Shown: piece after piece, positions 34,346 through 43,675 of the stretch | How the letters are laid out: every line of letters starts with the position of its first letter | Numbering within the stretch: the first letter of the stretch is position 1 | Assembly: GCF_035918095.1 (NCBI RefSeq) | Contig: NZ_CP109137.1 | Coordinates: 558,001-622,000 of the forward strand | Direction: 5' to 3' | DNA from: Streptomyces sp. NBC_01750 | Lineage (GTDB): Bacteria; Actinomycetota; Actinomycetes; Streptomycetales; Streptomycetaceae | DNA length: 64,000 nt | Made by a program: the position numbers and the translations under genes | Notes under the pieces: model-generated | Told to the model about the DNA's origin: nothing | The model's database searches: none | Seen by the model: only the letters and a program-made list of their open reading frames with translations

Positions 34346-35248
34346 TCACGAGCCGGACAAGCGCTTCCTGATCAGCTCGATCGACTCCTTGGGAGTGAGG
34401 GCGCACGCCCCGAGCCGGTCCAGCATGTCGCGGTACTGCTCGACGACCTGCGGCTTCTGGCTGAACGTACTGTCAGTCAGGTGCTCGATGTAGACCGCGT
34501 CCTTGAGCTCACCGAGTGCGAAACGCAGGTAGGTCACCCCGGTGCCGACGCCGACCGAGGCCGTCACATCCAGCGGAGCGATCTGCAGAACCACACGCCG
34601 CTGCTCCATCATCGCGGCGAGATACTCGAGCTGCCCGCGCATCACTTCCGGTCCGCCGACCGTGCGCATCAGCACGGACTCGTCGAGCAGCACCCACAGA
34701 CGGGGCGCGTCCGGCTGTTCGAGCTGTCGCTGCCGTTCCAGCCGTAGGTCCACCCGCCGCTCCACGTCGTGCGGATAGAGGTGGGCGGGGCCGGAGCGGA
34801 TGACCGCGTGGGCGTACGCGGGCGTTTGCAGGAGGCCCGGCACATAGAACGGCTCGTAGGTACGGATGGTGGCAGCCGCCCCTTCCAGGGCGACCAGCGG
34901 AGCGAAGAAGTCGGACAGTACATCGCTGAACGAGCGCCACCAGTCCGGCCGGCGGGACTGCTGCACCAGCCTCAGGAACTCGGCGACGCGGTCTTCATCA
35001 CTCACCCCGTACAGGCTCAGCAGCGCCAGAGCGTCAGCGGGCTTGCATCCATGCCGGCCCAGCTCAATTCGGCTGGTCTTCGACCGGGAGAAGCCCAGCT
35101 TGGTGTCGACGCCGGACGGGTCGAGTCCAGCGCCGACGCGCAGCTGGCGCAACTTGCCGCCCAGAATCAGTTTCAGGGCGGTCGGGTTGCTCTCGACCGC
35201 GCCCAGCGACTCGACGAACAACGACGGGCTCGGTACGCCTGCAGCCAT
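34346..35248 (-). CDS. XRE-family regulator with DUF5753
   Basis: 300 residues: helix-turn-helix (GGKLRQLRVGAGLDPSGVDT, SKTSRIELGRHGCKP) then the DUF5753 ligand-like half (EPFYVPGLLQTPAYAHAVI, LRLERQRQLE, GVTYLRF). This pairs with a DUF397 gene (next upstream) and an RsbW-like ATPase (divergent), the WhiJ/AbaA-type module known to set development and antibiotic production. ATG 35246-35248 follows AGGAGCG. Confidence 0.93.
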   Translation of the reverse strand: MAAGVPSPSLFVESLGAVESNPTALKLILGGKLRQLRVGAGLDPSGVDTKLGFSRSKTSRIELGRHGCKPADALALLSLYGVSDEDRVAEFLRLVQQSRRPDWWRSFSDVLSDFFAPLVALEGAAATIRTYEPFYVPGLLQTPAYAHAVIRSGPAHLYPHDVERRVDLRLERQRQLEQPDAPRLWVLLDESVLMRTVGGPEVMRGQLEYLAAMMEQRRVVLQIAPLDVTASVGVGTGVTYLRFALGELKDAVYIEHLTDSTFSQKPQVVEQYRDMLDRLGACALTPKESIELIRKRLSGS

Positions 35249-35338
35249 CGCGCGCTCCTGCGGATTATGAGAAGACCACGACATTATCGGGCACAGACTG
35301 GAGCCAGCCAGGGGTAACCGGTCGGCCAACGGCTGCTT

Positions 35339-35572
35339 TCAGCCAATCACAGAGTCGAAATCGCCGGCGCGGGCTCCCGCCACGAAAGCAGCGATCTCGT
35401 CCCTGGTGTAGACGAGGGTCGCCCCTTGCGGATCGCGGGAGTTGCGCACGGCCACGCTGCCACCCGGCAGTGCCGCCATCTCCACGCAGTTTCCCGTGGC
35501 GTTGCTGTGACTGCTCTTGATCCACGTTACCGAATTCAGCGCACTCGCCCGTATGCCGTTGGAGAACTCCAT
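35339..35572 (-). CDS. DUF397 protein
   Basis: 77 residues, the short partner of the XRE protein: WIKSSHSNATGNCVEMAALP and VAVRNSRDPQGATLVYTRDE, ending FDSVIG, all hallmarks of DUF397. Thought to bind the XRE regulator and relieve it. The start at 35572 has GGAGGGG 12 bases upstream. It precedes the XRE gene by 90 bases on the same strand. Confidence 0.95.
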   Translation of the reverse strand: MEFSNGIRASALNSVTWIKSSHSNATGNCVEMAALPGGSVAVRNSRDPQGATLVYTRDEIAAFVAGARAGDFDSVIG

Positions 35573-35726
35573 ACCCGCCAGCCCCTCCTTGTTCGTACGT
35601 CAGTTCGCCCTGGAACCGGCCATGCAATCCCAGATGCAATTGCATTTTCAGGGCGCGCTCGACAATACTCGTCTCTCATCGGCTGCCGCAGCATCGAACA
35701 CCGAAGCCTGCAGGGGGACATGACCA

Positions 35727-36317
35727 GTGGCGACTCACATGTCAACCTCTTCGACGATCAGGGTCGAGCAAGAGGTGCCTCGCCGGCGTGACGAGCACGA
35801 GACGTCACCGCTGCCCCAGGGCATATGTGTGGACCCGGCGGACCTCGGCCGGGACGAACACTCCGGCCCCGCCCCGTTCGCCGCCTGCGGCCTGGATGGC
35901 CACCTTCAGAACGCCCGTCAGGCACGGCAGTTCGTCAGCATCACCCTGCACAGATGGGCGCTACAACCGCTTCTCCCCGATACGGAGCTGGTCGTCAGCG
36001 AACTCGTCACCAACGCCGTCCAGCATGGCTTGACGCACGCCTCGGCGGAGGCCGTGGACTACCCCCTCTGGTTGGGCCTCTTCCGGCATCCCGGATATCT
36101 CGTCTGCGCCGTGGCCGACCCGAGCCCGGAACCGCCACGCCCGCGTGCCCCCGACCCCTCGGCGCTCGGGGGCAGGGGGCTTGCCCTGATCGAGGCACTC
36201 AGCGATTCCTGGTCCTGGTCCCGGACGCTGCCGTACGGAAAGACCATCTGGGCGACGCTCTCCCTCCCCGGCCCGCCCCGTCCAAAGCCCCGGCCCCTGC
36301 ACAGGCGTCCCGCGTAG
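35727..36317 (+). CDS. RsbW-like ATP-binding protein of the XRE/DUF397 module
   Basis: 196 residues with N-box [17 protein letters not shown]1 [12 protein letters not shown] and G2 [18 protein letters not shown]. Divergent from the DUF397-XRE pair and the usual third member of such modules. GTG 35727 has GGGGGA 9 bases upstream. A Pro/Arg tail closes it. Confidence 0.87.
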   Translation: MATHMSTSSTIRVEQEVPRRRDEHETSPLPQGICVDPADLGRDEHSGPAPFAACGLDGHLQNARQARQFVSITLHRWALQPLLPDTELVVSELVTNAVQHGLTHASAEAVDYPLWLGLFRHPGYLVCAVADPSPEPPRPRAPDPSALGGRGLALIEALSDSWSWSRTLPYGKTIWATLSLPGPPRPKPRPLHRRPA

Positions 36318-36351
36318 CGCAGCAGCCGGCACCGGATTCGCCTGGCCAACC

Positions 36352-36500
36352 TTCGACTCCCTGTCAGCCGCGCCCACAACGGCCCTGACGCCCGAGACCC
36401 AAGCACGAGCGAGGGCCGTGGCCGGCACGATCCGCACCGACGGAGCGACGGTGGCCGCGAAACTGCTGCTCGACGCAGTCAGCCGGGAAAGGCCGCCCGT
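36352..36500 (+). pseudogene. 3' end of a GT1-family glycosyltransferase
   Basis: A frame with no start reads [20 protein letters not shown], then [19 protein letters not shown] and [12 protein letters not shown], typical of the very C-terminus of Streptomyces UDP-glycosyltransferase-like proteins. Nothing upstream continues it (the ATPase gene ends at 36317). Only about 50 codons remain. Confidence 0.5.
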
Positions 36501-36584
36501 CTCCGCGTGCATCACACGGAATCGTCGAGCCAGGGACCGGCAGGGACAGCACGGGGTCGTCCGCCGAGGCGCCGGAGCGAGGGC

Positions 36585-36720
36585 GCCGTCCGGTTGCCCG
36601 AGGTGTAGGCGCGGGCCCGCACTCCGCAGCGGATTGCGCGCCGGCTCGTCGGTGTGCAGCCGTACGCCGGAGAAGTCCGCGCCGAACCGGGTTCGGTGAC
36701 CACGGTCTCGCCGACCGTCA
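36585..36720 (-). pseudogene. DUF4157 (eCIS core) fragment, frameshifted
   Basis: On the minus strand [19 protein letters not shown] and, in another frame, [10 protein letters not shown] match the DUF4157 signature (GADFS-VRVHTD...ARAYT-G). This domain marks toxins or cargo of contractile injection systems (eCIS). The metalloprotease-like HELTH motif that should follow is absent. A decayed fragment; no other eCIS genes in the window. Confidence 0.55.
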
Positions 36721-36845
36721 TGGTGACGGCCGCCGTGGTGACAGCCATGCCGCGAAGCGAATGGCGAACTGCGGGCGCAGTCCGGACAGTGGACGGATCG
36801 TGACGAGTTCAGAGACTGCCGCTTCGGATATCGCAACGACATCAC

Positions 36846-37127
36846 AAAACGGGTGACGCATGCGATTGATCGAGATGTCCTTCAATTGCATGGTCATTAG
36901 CCGTACGCATCAGATCAATTGAAACCTGCTACGCAACCGACCATGGAAGTTGCGAAGTCAAGATCGTAACGATGATACGGATTCCGTAGGTAAATGACCG
37001 TTGACGTTGCGGTTTCCGCAGGGTTCCATGACGCCCCGGGAGCAGGTACCACTCATCACGCAGCCGCCGGAGGCGATAGCGCTCCCGCTCGACACCCGTC
37101 GCACGAATCGATCGGAACCACCACTCC
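36846..37127. promoter_or_regulatory. AT-rich leader of the permease gene
   Basis: The most AT-rich stretch here, with a perfect palindrome TACGGA-T-TCCGTA at 36976-36988 and a TTGACG at 37001-37006 followed by GTTCC at 37022. Probably the promoter and operator of the APC permease. No riboswitch fold was recognised. Confidence 0.5.
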
Positions 37128-38543
37128 ATGACCGAGACGCTTCGCACCCCCATCCCCGCCGAAGTCCCCGAAGTCCCCCAGGCGGCGGACGGCAGCAGTC
37201 CCCAGAAGCTCAAGCGTTCCATCGGTGTGGTGGGCGGCACCCTGCTCACGCTGTCCTGCGTGACGCCCGCCTCCACCCTCTTCGTTGTGGTCCCCGACCT
37301 GTTTTCGAGCCTCGGTACCGCGACGGCGCTCACCATCGCCATCGGCTCACTGCTCTGTATCGCAGTCGCCTTCTGCTACTCGGAGCTCGGCACCCTCATC
37401 CCGAGCGCCGGCGGCGAGTACGCCATGGTGTCGACCCTGGCCGGCCGGCTCGCGGGCTGGCTCGTCTTCGTGCTGTCCCTCCTCGTCGTGATGATCGTGC
37501 CGCCGGTGATCGCCATGGGCACGGCGGACTATCTCGCCCCGATCGTCCACCTCGACCCCTCCTACGCCGGCGCCGCCGTAATGCTGCTCGCCACCCTGGC
37601 CGGCCTGCTCGACCTGCGGGCCAACGCCTGGATCACCGGCGTCTTCCTGGTGCTCGAAGTGATCGCCGCGGCTGTCGTCGCCGTCCTCGGGTTCGCCCAC
37701 TCCGAACGCGGCGCGGGCAGCCTCGTCGACCTGACGGTGGCCGGCTCCCACGGGAAGGCCGACCCCATCACGGCGATGCTGATCGTCTCCGGACTGGCCA
37801 TCGCGCTCTTTGTCACGCAGGGATTCTCCACCGCGGTCTACCTTTCCGAGGAACTGGACAACCCCCGCCGCAACGTCGCCCGCACCGTCCTCACCACCCT
37901 CGCCATCTCCACCGTGATCATCCTGGTGCCGGTCATCGCCATCACCATGGGTGCCCCCGACCTCGTCGCCCTCACGAACGGCGACATCAGCGGCATGGTC
38001 ACCGCGTGGAGCAACTCTGCCGTCGGCACCTTCGTCAGCCTCTGCGTCGCCCTCGCGATCATCAACGCGGGCATCGTCATGGTCATCCAGAACTCCCGCG
38101 TCCTGTTCGCCTCCGCCCGCGACAAGGCCTGGCCCCGGCCCGTGAACAACGCGCTCGCGAAGCTCGGACGCTTCGGCTCCCCCTGGGTCGCCACGCTCGT
38201 CGTGGGTGTGCCCGGAGCGCTCCTGTGCTTCATGAACCTGGACACCCTCTACGGCGTCACCGGAGTCTCCGTCACCGGCATGTACCTCCTGGTCGCCGTT
38301 GCCGCACTGCTCGCCCGCCGCGGATCGCACGCCGACCAGCCCGCCTGGCGGATGCCGCTGTGGCCTGCCATGCCGGTCCTGCTGATCGCCGTGCTCGCGT
38401 ACATCCTCAGCCGGCAGGAAGTGACCTACCTGCTGTGGACCGGCGGGATCACGGCCGTCGCCACCCTGTACTGGGTCGGCTACCTCCGCCCGCGCCGCCG
38501 GACGAGGTGGCTGGTCTCCATCCCCGAAGACACGCAGGCCTGA
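37128..38543 (+). CDS. APC-family amino-acid permease
   Basis: 471 residues, 12 TM helices. The N-terminal APC signature is present: LKRSIGVVGGTLLTLSCVTP, FCYSELGTLIPSAGGEYAMV (the consensus aromatic and GE-Y motif), AVYLSEELDNPRRNVARTVL. Imports an amino acid or amine; which one cannot be told. ATG 37128 is not preceded by a strong RBS. Followed by a strong terminator. Confidence 0.9.
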   Translation: MTETLRTPIPAEVPEVPQAADGSSPQKLKRSIGVVGGTLLTLSCVTPASTLFVVVPDLFSSLGTATALTIAIGSLLCIAVAFCYSELGTLIPSAGGEYAMVSTLAGRLAGWLVFVLSLLVVMIVPPVIAMGTADYLAPIVHLDPSYAGAAVMLLATLAGLLDLRANAWITGVFLVLEVIAAAVVAVLGFAHSERGAGSLVDLTVAGSHGKADPITAMLIVSGLAIALFVTQGFSTAVYLSEELDNPRRNVARTVLTTLAISTVIILVPVIAITMGAPDLVALTNGDISGMVTAWSNSAVGTFVSLCVALAIINAGIVMVIQNSRVLFASARDKAWPRPVNNALAKLGRFGSPWVATLVVGVPGALLCFMNLDTLYGVTGVSVTGMYLLVAVAALLARRGSHADQPAWRMPLWPAMPVLLIAVLAYILSRQEVTYLLWTGGITAVATLYWVGYLRPRRRTRWLVSIPEDTQA

Positions 38544-38601
38544 CACCCTTCCACCGGCGAAGTCCCGGCTGAGCATCACAATGCGACGCACCGGCCGGCT
38601 G

Positions 38602-38648
38602 CAATGGCCGGCAGGCCTCCGCGAGTCGCGGAGGCCTGCCGGCCATTG
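38602..38648. terminator. Strong terminator after permease
   Basis: Perfect 21-bp GC-rich stem (38602-38622 / 38628-38648) with a 5-base loop, 60 bases past the permease stop. Confidence 0.9.
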
Positions 38649-38788
38649 GCACGACGGGCAAGGAGGCTGTGAGGGCCTCTATCGGCCCGCGACAGCTGCA
38701 ACGGGGCGGCCGGAACGGCCTGCAGAATCGGCCTCCTGCCGTAACTCCTCATGAGCGGCAGCCCGCATGCCGGCTGCCTCATGGGTCG

Positions 38789-39247
38789 TCATCCCGACGT
38801 GTCCGCCGACATCAGCCTCTCCAGCTTGTCGAGACTCTGAGTCCAGCCTCCCTCGTGCAGGGCGTAACGCTCCTCGGTGGCGAACTGCCCATGTGTGAGT
38901 ACCAACTCCGTGGACCGACCGCCGAGATCGCGGAGCAGGAGCGTCACTGCCGTCTCCCGGTCATCGGGGTCGGGCTCCTCCCACCGGAACGTAAAGGACA
39001 AGCGTGCTGGAGGTTCCACCGCACTGAATTCCCCCGCGAGGTGGAACACATCTCCCTCCGGGGGCTGCATGGCGATCCGGTAGCCACCGCCCGTACGGAG
39101 GTCGCTTTCCACCCGCGGGACGGTGAACCCGTCCGGGCCCCACCACTTCGCCAGCTCCCCCGGTTCGGTCAGGGCACGGAACACGACCGCCCGCGGGGCA
39201 CGCAGGACGCGTTGCAGCCGCAGGGTCAGCCCGGCGTTGTGCGTCAT
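38789..39247 (-). CDS. AHSA1/SRPBCC-domain protein
   Basis: 152 residues of the START-like AHSA1 family: RVLRAPRAVVFRALTEPGEL, KWWGPDGFTVP, LSFTFRWEEPDPDDRETAVT, HEGGWTQSLDKLERL. Binds hydrophobic ligands or acts as an adaptor; often with an ArsR regulator, absent here. ATG 39245-39247 follows GAGGAGG. Confidence 0.92.
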   Translation of the reverse strand: MTHNAGLTLRLQRVLRAPRAVVFRALTEPGELAKWWGPDGFTVPRVESDLRTGGGYRIAMQPPEGDVFHLAGEFSAVEPPARLSFTFRWEEPDPDDRETAVTLLLRDLGGRSTELVLTHGQFATEERYALHEGGWTQSLDKLERLMSADTSG

Positions 39248-39376
39248 ACCGGCCTCCTCGTACCGAAGGCGTCGAGACCAGTCACTGCTCCCATCGTAGG
39301 AAGACCGCCTGGGCGGCGCCGCCCGGGAGCCGGCCGCGGAGGCAACGTACGACGGCCGGGCCGCGTCCTTCTGTAC

Positions 39377-39838
39377 GTGATCGAACTCCTCGACCCTTCC
39401 AGCTCTGACGACTACGAAGAGACCGTGCTGCCCGGCCCGCTGTGGCGCCATGCCTTGTGGGTGGCGGGCATCACCGTTCTCGGAGTGGGCCTGGGTTGGG
39501 CCGGCGCCTTGTTCCGTATCGGCCCCGAGGAATACGGGCTGCCGTCCGCCGCTCCGGGGGCAGTCTGGCCGTATCTGGTCGCCTGGACCGCGACAGGCCT
39601 GGGGGCGGCAGCCGCACTGCGGACTGCCGCGGCCAGGGTGCCGGTCTACGCCCCGGGGCAGATCGCAGTCGTGCTCACCCTTCTGGGCACCAGGCTCTCC
39701 CTGGGGTGGCGGCCGGAGGCACCTGTGCTGGGTGCGATGGCCGCGGCCGAACTGACGGCGGCGGTCATATGGTGCGCCCTTGCGCTGCGCCCCGGTTCCC
39801 GTGACAACCGCGGCGGGGGAAGTACATCCGGCGGGTAA
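39377..39838 (+). CDS. Small four-TM membrane protein
   Basis: 153 residues: helices ALWVAGITVLGVGLGWAGAL, VWPYLVAWTATGLGAAAAL, IAVVLTLLGTRLSLGW, VLGAMAAAELTAAVIWCALAL. Not recognised. GTG 39377 is a guess, since no RBS is evident. It is divergent from the AHSA1 gene. Confidence 0.6.
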   Translation: MIELLDPSSSDDYEETVLPGPLWRHALWVAGITVLGVGLGWAGALFRIGPEEYGLPSAAPGAVWPYLVAWTATGLGAAAALRTAAARVPVYAPGQIAVVLTLLGTRLSLGWRPEAPVLGAMAAAELTAAVIWCALALRPGSRDNRGGGSTSGG

Positions 39839-40258
39839 AAGGGCGGAAAGCTACGTCACGATGCCTCATGGCCATGCGGACCGGCGGGCAGCGGGGGCGG
39901 CCTCAGCGCGTTCAGGTACCAGCCCGCATCGGTGAATTCCGGTGCCGCGGGATGGCTTCGCCGGTTGATGGCCGGGCGGGAGCCGTACGCCCTGCGGCGC
40001 TGACGGGTGTCGTCAGCGCATGCGGCGGAGGAAGGCGTCGACAAGCCGGTCGGTGAAGTCCTTGTCCGCCTGCCGAATGTCGCGACGGGGCGCGTCGGGG
40101 CGACGACGGGGCACCTGCTGTGACCTACCTCACCTGCACCTGCTGACCGGGCGCGCGAAGTGCCTGGTCAGCACGGCTCTCCATCAGTCGATGGCCGCCC
40201 CGTGGCCGGATTCGTCAGCAAGCTGTCATTGCGGCCAGTTCGACGTCGGATACAGGCT
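39839..40258. other. Intergenic before the GlxA-type regulator
   Basis: About 420 bases. On the minus strand a gene-like end (DKDFTDRLVDAFLRRMR, stop at 40017-40019) has no upstream body, and EFTDAGWYLNAL (about 39900-39940) likewise; both may be scraps of lost genes. The regulator's promoter must lie here. Confidence 0.35.
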
Positions 40259-41281
40259 GTGACCGTGTTAGAGCGACGTGTTGTGGTGGTTGTGTACTCC
40301 GGAGCGCAGGCCCTGGACATCACCGGACCCATTGAAGTGTTCGATACCGTCAACCGGCTGCTCCCCAAGTCGGGCGCCGCCTACCGGATCGAATTCGTCT
40401 CCACCGATGCGCCACTGGTGCGGACCTGTTCAGGGGTGGTGATCGAAGCCGCGCCGCTGGACGCGGGGCAGGGCCCGATCGACACCCTCCTCGTCCCGGG
40501 CGGTTGGAGCCTGAAGGACGCGCTGGGGAACCAGGAGCTGATCTCGTGGATCGGCGAGGCGGCCGCCCGGTCGCGGAGAGTCGCGTCCGTATGCGGCGGA
40601 TCCTTTTTACTGGCCGAGGCGGGCCTGCTCGACGGGCGGCGCGCCACCACGCACTGGGCGTACTGCGAGCAGATGGCCCACCGCTACCCGAAGGTGACGG
40701 TGGACCCCGAGCCGATCTTCATCTGGGACGGCCGGTTCGTCACCTCGGCGGGAGTGTCGACCGGCATCGACATGGCCCTCGCCCTCGTGGAGGCCGACCA
40801 CGGCGCGGCACTCGCGCTGCAGATAGCGCGGTATCTGGTGCTGTTCCTCAAGCGGCACGGAGGACAGTCGCAGTTCAGTGCCGTCCTCGACGCCCAGTTG
40901 GCCGATCACGCGCCGATCCGGGCCGCACAGGAGTGGATCCTGGACAACCTCTCGGACCCGCTGCCCGTGGCCGAGATCGCCCAGCGGGCCAACATGAGCC
41001 TGCGCAATTTCGCCCGGGTGTTCCGGCGCGAGGTGGGCACGCCGCCCGGCCAATACGTCGAGCGGACACGTATCGCCCGCGCCCGCGAGCTGTTGGAGAC
41101 CACCGATCTGACGGTCGGCCAGGTAGCGCGCCGCTGCGGATTCGCGGCCCCCGAGACGTTCTTCCGCTCCTTCGGACGAGCCCTGGGACTCACCCCGAAC
41201 GAGTACCGGCACCGATTTCAAGTCGTCTCGCCGTCCGGCCTCATCTTTCAGCCCGACCAAGCTGACAGGAGCTCCGCATGA
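40259..41281 (+). CDS. GlxA/FtrA-type regulator (DJ-1/PfpI + AraC)
   Basis: 340 residues. N-terminal DJ-1/PfpI fold (VVVVYSGAQALDITGPIEVF, VASVCGGSFLLAEAGLL with the nucleophile-elbow Cys) and C-terminal AraC pair of helix-turn-helix (PLPVAEIAQRANMSLRNFAR, TVGQVARRCGFAAPETFFRS). TTA codons at 40268-40270 (codon 4) and 40607-40609 (codon 117), so it should need the bldA tRNA. The stop overlaps the start of the ThDP gene (ATGA at 41278), making it part of that operon and its likely activator. Confidence 0.93.
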   Translation: MTVLERRVVVVVYSGAQALDITGPIEVFDTVNRLLPKSGAAYRIEFVSTDAPLVRTCSGVVIEAAPLDAGQGPIDTLLVPGGWSLKDALGNQELISWIGEAAARSRRVASVCGGSFLLAEAGLLDGRRATTHWAYCEQMAHRYPKVTVDPEPIFIWDGRFVTSAGVSTGIDMALALVEADHGAALALQIARYLVLFLKRHGGQSQFSAVLDAQLADHAPIRAAQEWILDNLSDPLPVAEIAQRANMSLRNFARVFRREVGTPPGQYVERTRIARARELLETTDLTVGQVARRCGFAAPETFFRSFGRALGLTPNEYRHRFQVVSPSGLIFQPDQADRSSA

Positions 41282-43047
41282 CAGCCACGACAGCCTTGAC
41301 TCGCGAGATTCACGACGGAGGCGTGGTACGCCTTGTCGACTACCTTGCCGTGGAGCTGAACAGGGCCGGCGTCACCCACCTGTTCGGCGTCGGCGGTGCG
41401 AACATCGAGGACCTGTACGACGCCGTCCACCGCACCGGCACCATCCGAGGCGTCGTCGCCAAACACGAGTTCTCCGCCGTCACGATGGCCGACGGATACG
41501 CCCGGGCCACCAGGCGCCTCGGCGTGGTCGCAGCCACCTCGGGCGGCGGTGCGATGAATCTTGTGCCGGGCCTTGCGGAGGCGTACGCCTCCCGGGTGCC
41601 GGTGCTGGCCCTCGTGGGACAGCCGCCCACCGGCCAGGAGGGCCTGGGGGCATTCCAGGACTCCAGCGGCAAGGCAGGCTCCTTCGACGCCCAGGAGGTG
41701 TTCACGCCCGTCTCCCGGTTCTGCGCCCGGGTCGATGACGCGGACTCGCTCGCGGAGTTGCTGCTCCGGGCGATCACGGCGGCACAGACCGACCCGAAGG
41801 GTCCGGCGGTGCTGCTGCTGCCCAAAGACGTGCAGCAGGCACAGATCGACGTACCCGTCCGCGACGCGACGCAGACGCCGGTCGCACCCACCCCGACCGC
41901 ATCGGCGGCGAGGGTCGAAGCCGAGGCCCTGGACGCCGCGTCGGCCGCGCTTCGCGGCGCCGGCCGAGTCCTCATCATCGCCGGTGAGGGGGTGGCCGCC
42001 GCGGGTGCGCGCGCGGAGCTGGCGGAGCTGGCCCGACGGCTCGGGGCCTGGGTGGCGGTCACCCCCGACGCCAAGGATGTGTTCGACAACCGGGACCCCC
42101 GGTTCACCGGCGTAGCCGGGGTGATGGGGCATGCAAACGTCGAAGACTGCCTGCGGCGGGCCGACTTCTGCCTGCTGGTCGGCACCCGGCTGCCGGTACT
42201 GGCACGCGGCGGGCTCGACCAGGCCCTGGCGGCCACCCCGGTCGTCTGCATCGATCCCGAACCACCCTTCGTGGCCGGCCTCGCGCTGGGCGGAAACCTG
42301 CGGGACGCGCTGCGAGGCCTGGCCGGCCGGCTCCCGCCGCACCCGCTCCCCTGCCCGGAACACGCCGGCCCCTTACCGACGCCTCCACCAGCCCCCGTTC
42401 CACAGGCCGGTCACGGAACCCTCTCCTACGCCGGGGCCGTCGCCGCGGTCGAGGCGGCACTCCCCCAGGACGCGCACGTCTTCGTCGACGCGGGCAACGC
42501 AGGGGCCAGCGCGGTCCATCTGCTTCCCGCACCGCGCCACGGCCGCTTCGTGGTGGCGGTCGGTATGGGCGGCATGGGCTACACCTTCGGTGCCGGCATC
42601 GGCGCCGCCCTGGCCACGGGCCAACGCACCTACGTACTCGCCGGCGACGGAGCGTTCTTCATGCACGGGATGGAAGTGCACACCGCCGTGGAGTACGCCG
42701 CACCCGTCACCTTCGTGATCTTCAACAACAACGCCCACGCCATGTGCGCCCTCCGCGAAGAGCTCTTCCAGGGCGGCGTCCGCAGCGACGACCTGTTCGC
42801 CCGGACCGATATCGCCGCCGGGGTGGCCGCCGCCTTCCCGGCCCTTGATGCCACATGGGCCGGCGATGCCGCGCAACTGCGCCAGGCGCTGCTGCGCAGC
42901 AACGCGGGCAGCGGCCCGGCGTTCATCGCGCTGGACTGCGACGCCCGGGAGATCCCGCCGTTCCTTCCCTTCCTGTCCTTCACCGAAAGCACGGACACCG
43001 AGAGCGAGGAGACTTCCGATGAGCGCGGACCCGTCCACGTTGGCTGA
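41278..43047 (+). CDS. Thiamine-diphosphate-dependent enzyme (acetolactate synthase/decarboxylase type)
   Basis: 589 residues with all three ThDP domains. The Glu that activates the cofactor is in KHEFSAVTMADGYAR (about 64), the middle domain has AGEGVAAAGARAEL, and the cofactor site is GDG...NNN (LAGDGAFFMHG about 456, VIFNNNAHAM about 482). It should decarboxylate a 2-oxo acid and either release the aldehyde or join it to an acceptor. Neighbours (SRPBCC, FabH-like) point to a small metabolite, not to branched amino acids. TTA at 42373-42375. Overlaps its neighbours on both sides. Confidence 0.9.
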   Translation: MTATTALTREIHDGGVVRLVDYLAVELNRAGVTHLFGVGGANIEDLYDAVHRTGTIRGVVAKHEFSAVTMADGYARATRRLGVVAATSGGGAMNLVPGLAEAYASRVPVLALVGQPPTGQEGLGAFQDSSGKAGSFDAQEVFTPVSRFCARVDDADSLAELLLRAITAAQTDPKGPAVLLLPKDVQQAQIDVPVRDATQTPVAPTPTASAARVEAEALDAASAALRGAGRVLIIAGEGVAAAGARAELAELARRLGAWVAVTPDAKDVFDNRDPRFTGVAGVMGHANVEDCLRRADFCLLVGTRLPVLARGGLDQALAATPVVCIDPEPPFVAGLALGGNLRDALRGLAGRLPPHPLPCPEHAGPLPTPPPAPVPQAGHGTLSYAGAVAAVEAALPQDAHVFVDAGNAGASAVHLLPAPRHGRFVVAVGMGGMGYTFGAGIGAALATGQRTYVLAGDGAFFMHGMEVHTAVEYAAPVTFVIFNNNAHAMCALREELFQGGVRSDDLFARTDIAAGVAAAFPALDATWAGDAAQLRQALLRSNAGSGPAFIALDCDAREIPPFLPFLSFTESTDTESEETSDERGPVHVG

Positions 43048-43675
43048 CATTCCCGGCCTGATGCGGATCGAGAACACAGGCAAGCAGGAGCTGACCGCCC
43101 ACTGCGCGGAACTCACCCACGCGGTCTACCCGCACCACCAGGTCTACGGGCAGTTCTGCACCATCCAGGAGCACATCGACTGCCCGCCGGAGCAGGCCTA
43201 TGACTACCTGCGCCAGGGCCACCACCTGGAGGAGTGGACCTGCAGCCTGCGGGGCTTCGCGCCCGCCGGCACCCCCGGGCTGTGGATCGGCCGTGACCGG
43301 CTGGAGGACGACACCAGGATCTACTGCAGGGTGGTGGCCAACCCCGAGGCCATGACCGTGGACTACCACTGCTCCTGGGACCAGGGCGACAAGCTGTGGA
43401 TGATTTACCTGATGCGGATCGTCCCGGCCCGCCTGGTGCTCGACAAGCCAGGGTCGGTGATCACCTGGACCAACTGCCGGCACCCGTACTACGACGACAA
43501 CCCGCACCCCGAGATGGCGCCCCACCCGGACCGGCCGTGGGTGGGCGACTACTGGGATCTGTTCTACGCGGGCCACACCGTGGAGATGAGAAATCTCAAG
43601 GCGATCCTGGAGCACCGCTACCACAACGGCCTGCCCGTCAGCGTGCCACCTCCGGCGGCGGTGGTGGTGCGGTGA
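43019..43675 (+). CDS. SRPBCC-like protein (cyclase/aromatase-like)
   Basis: 218 residues. Helix-grip pattern: FCTIQEHIDCPPEQAYDYLR, LEEWTCSLRGF, RIYCRVVANPEAMTVDYHCS, WMIYLMRIVPARLVLDKPGS, then a long last helix (HTVEMRNLKAILEHRYHNG). Such proteins bind a polyketide-like or hydrophobic intermediate. Several His and Asp in HPYYDDNPHPEMAPHPDRPW could hold a metal, unusual for SRPBCC. ATG 43019 overlaps the ThDP gene by 29 bases. Confidence 0.7.
   Translation: MSADPSTLADIPGLMRIENTGKQELTAHCAELTHAVYPHHQVYGQFCTIQEHIDCPPEQAYDYLRQGHHLEEWTCSLRGFAPAGTPGLWIGRDRLEDDTRIYCRVVANPEAMTVDYHCSWDQGDKLWMIYLMRIVPARLVLDKPGSVITWTNCRHPYYDDNPHPEMAPHPDRPWVGDYWDLFYAGHTVEMRNLKAILEHRYHNGLPVSVPPPAAVVVR

Noticed and set aside
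36846..37127. Riboswitch before the permease
   Set aside because: AT-rich and with one small palindrome, but no conserved aptamer core was recognised.
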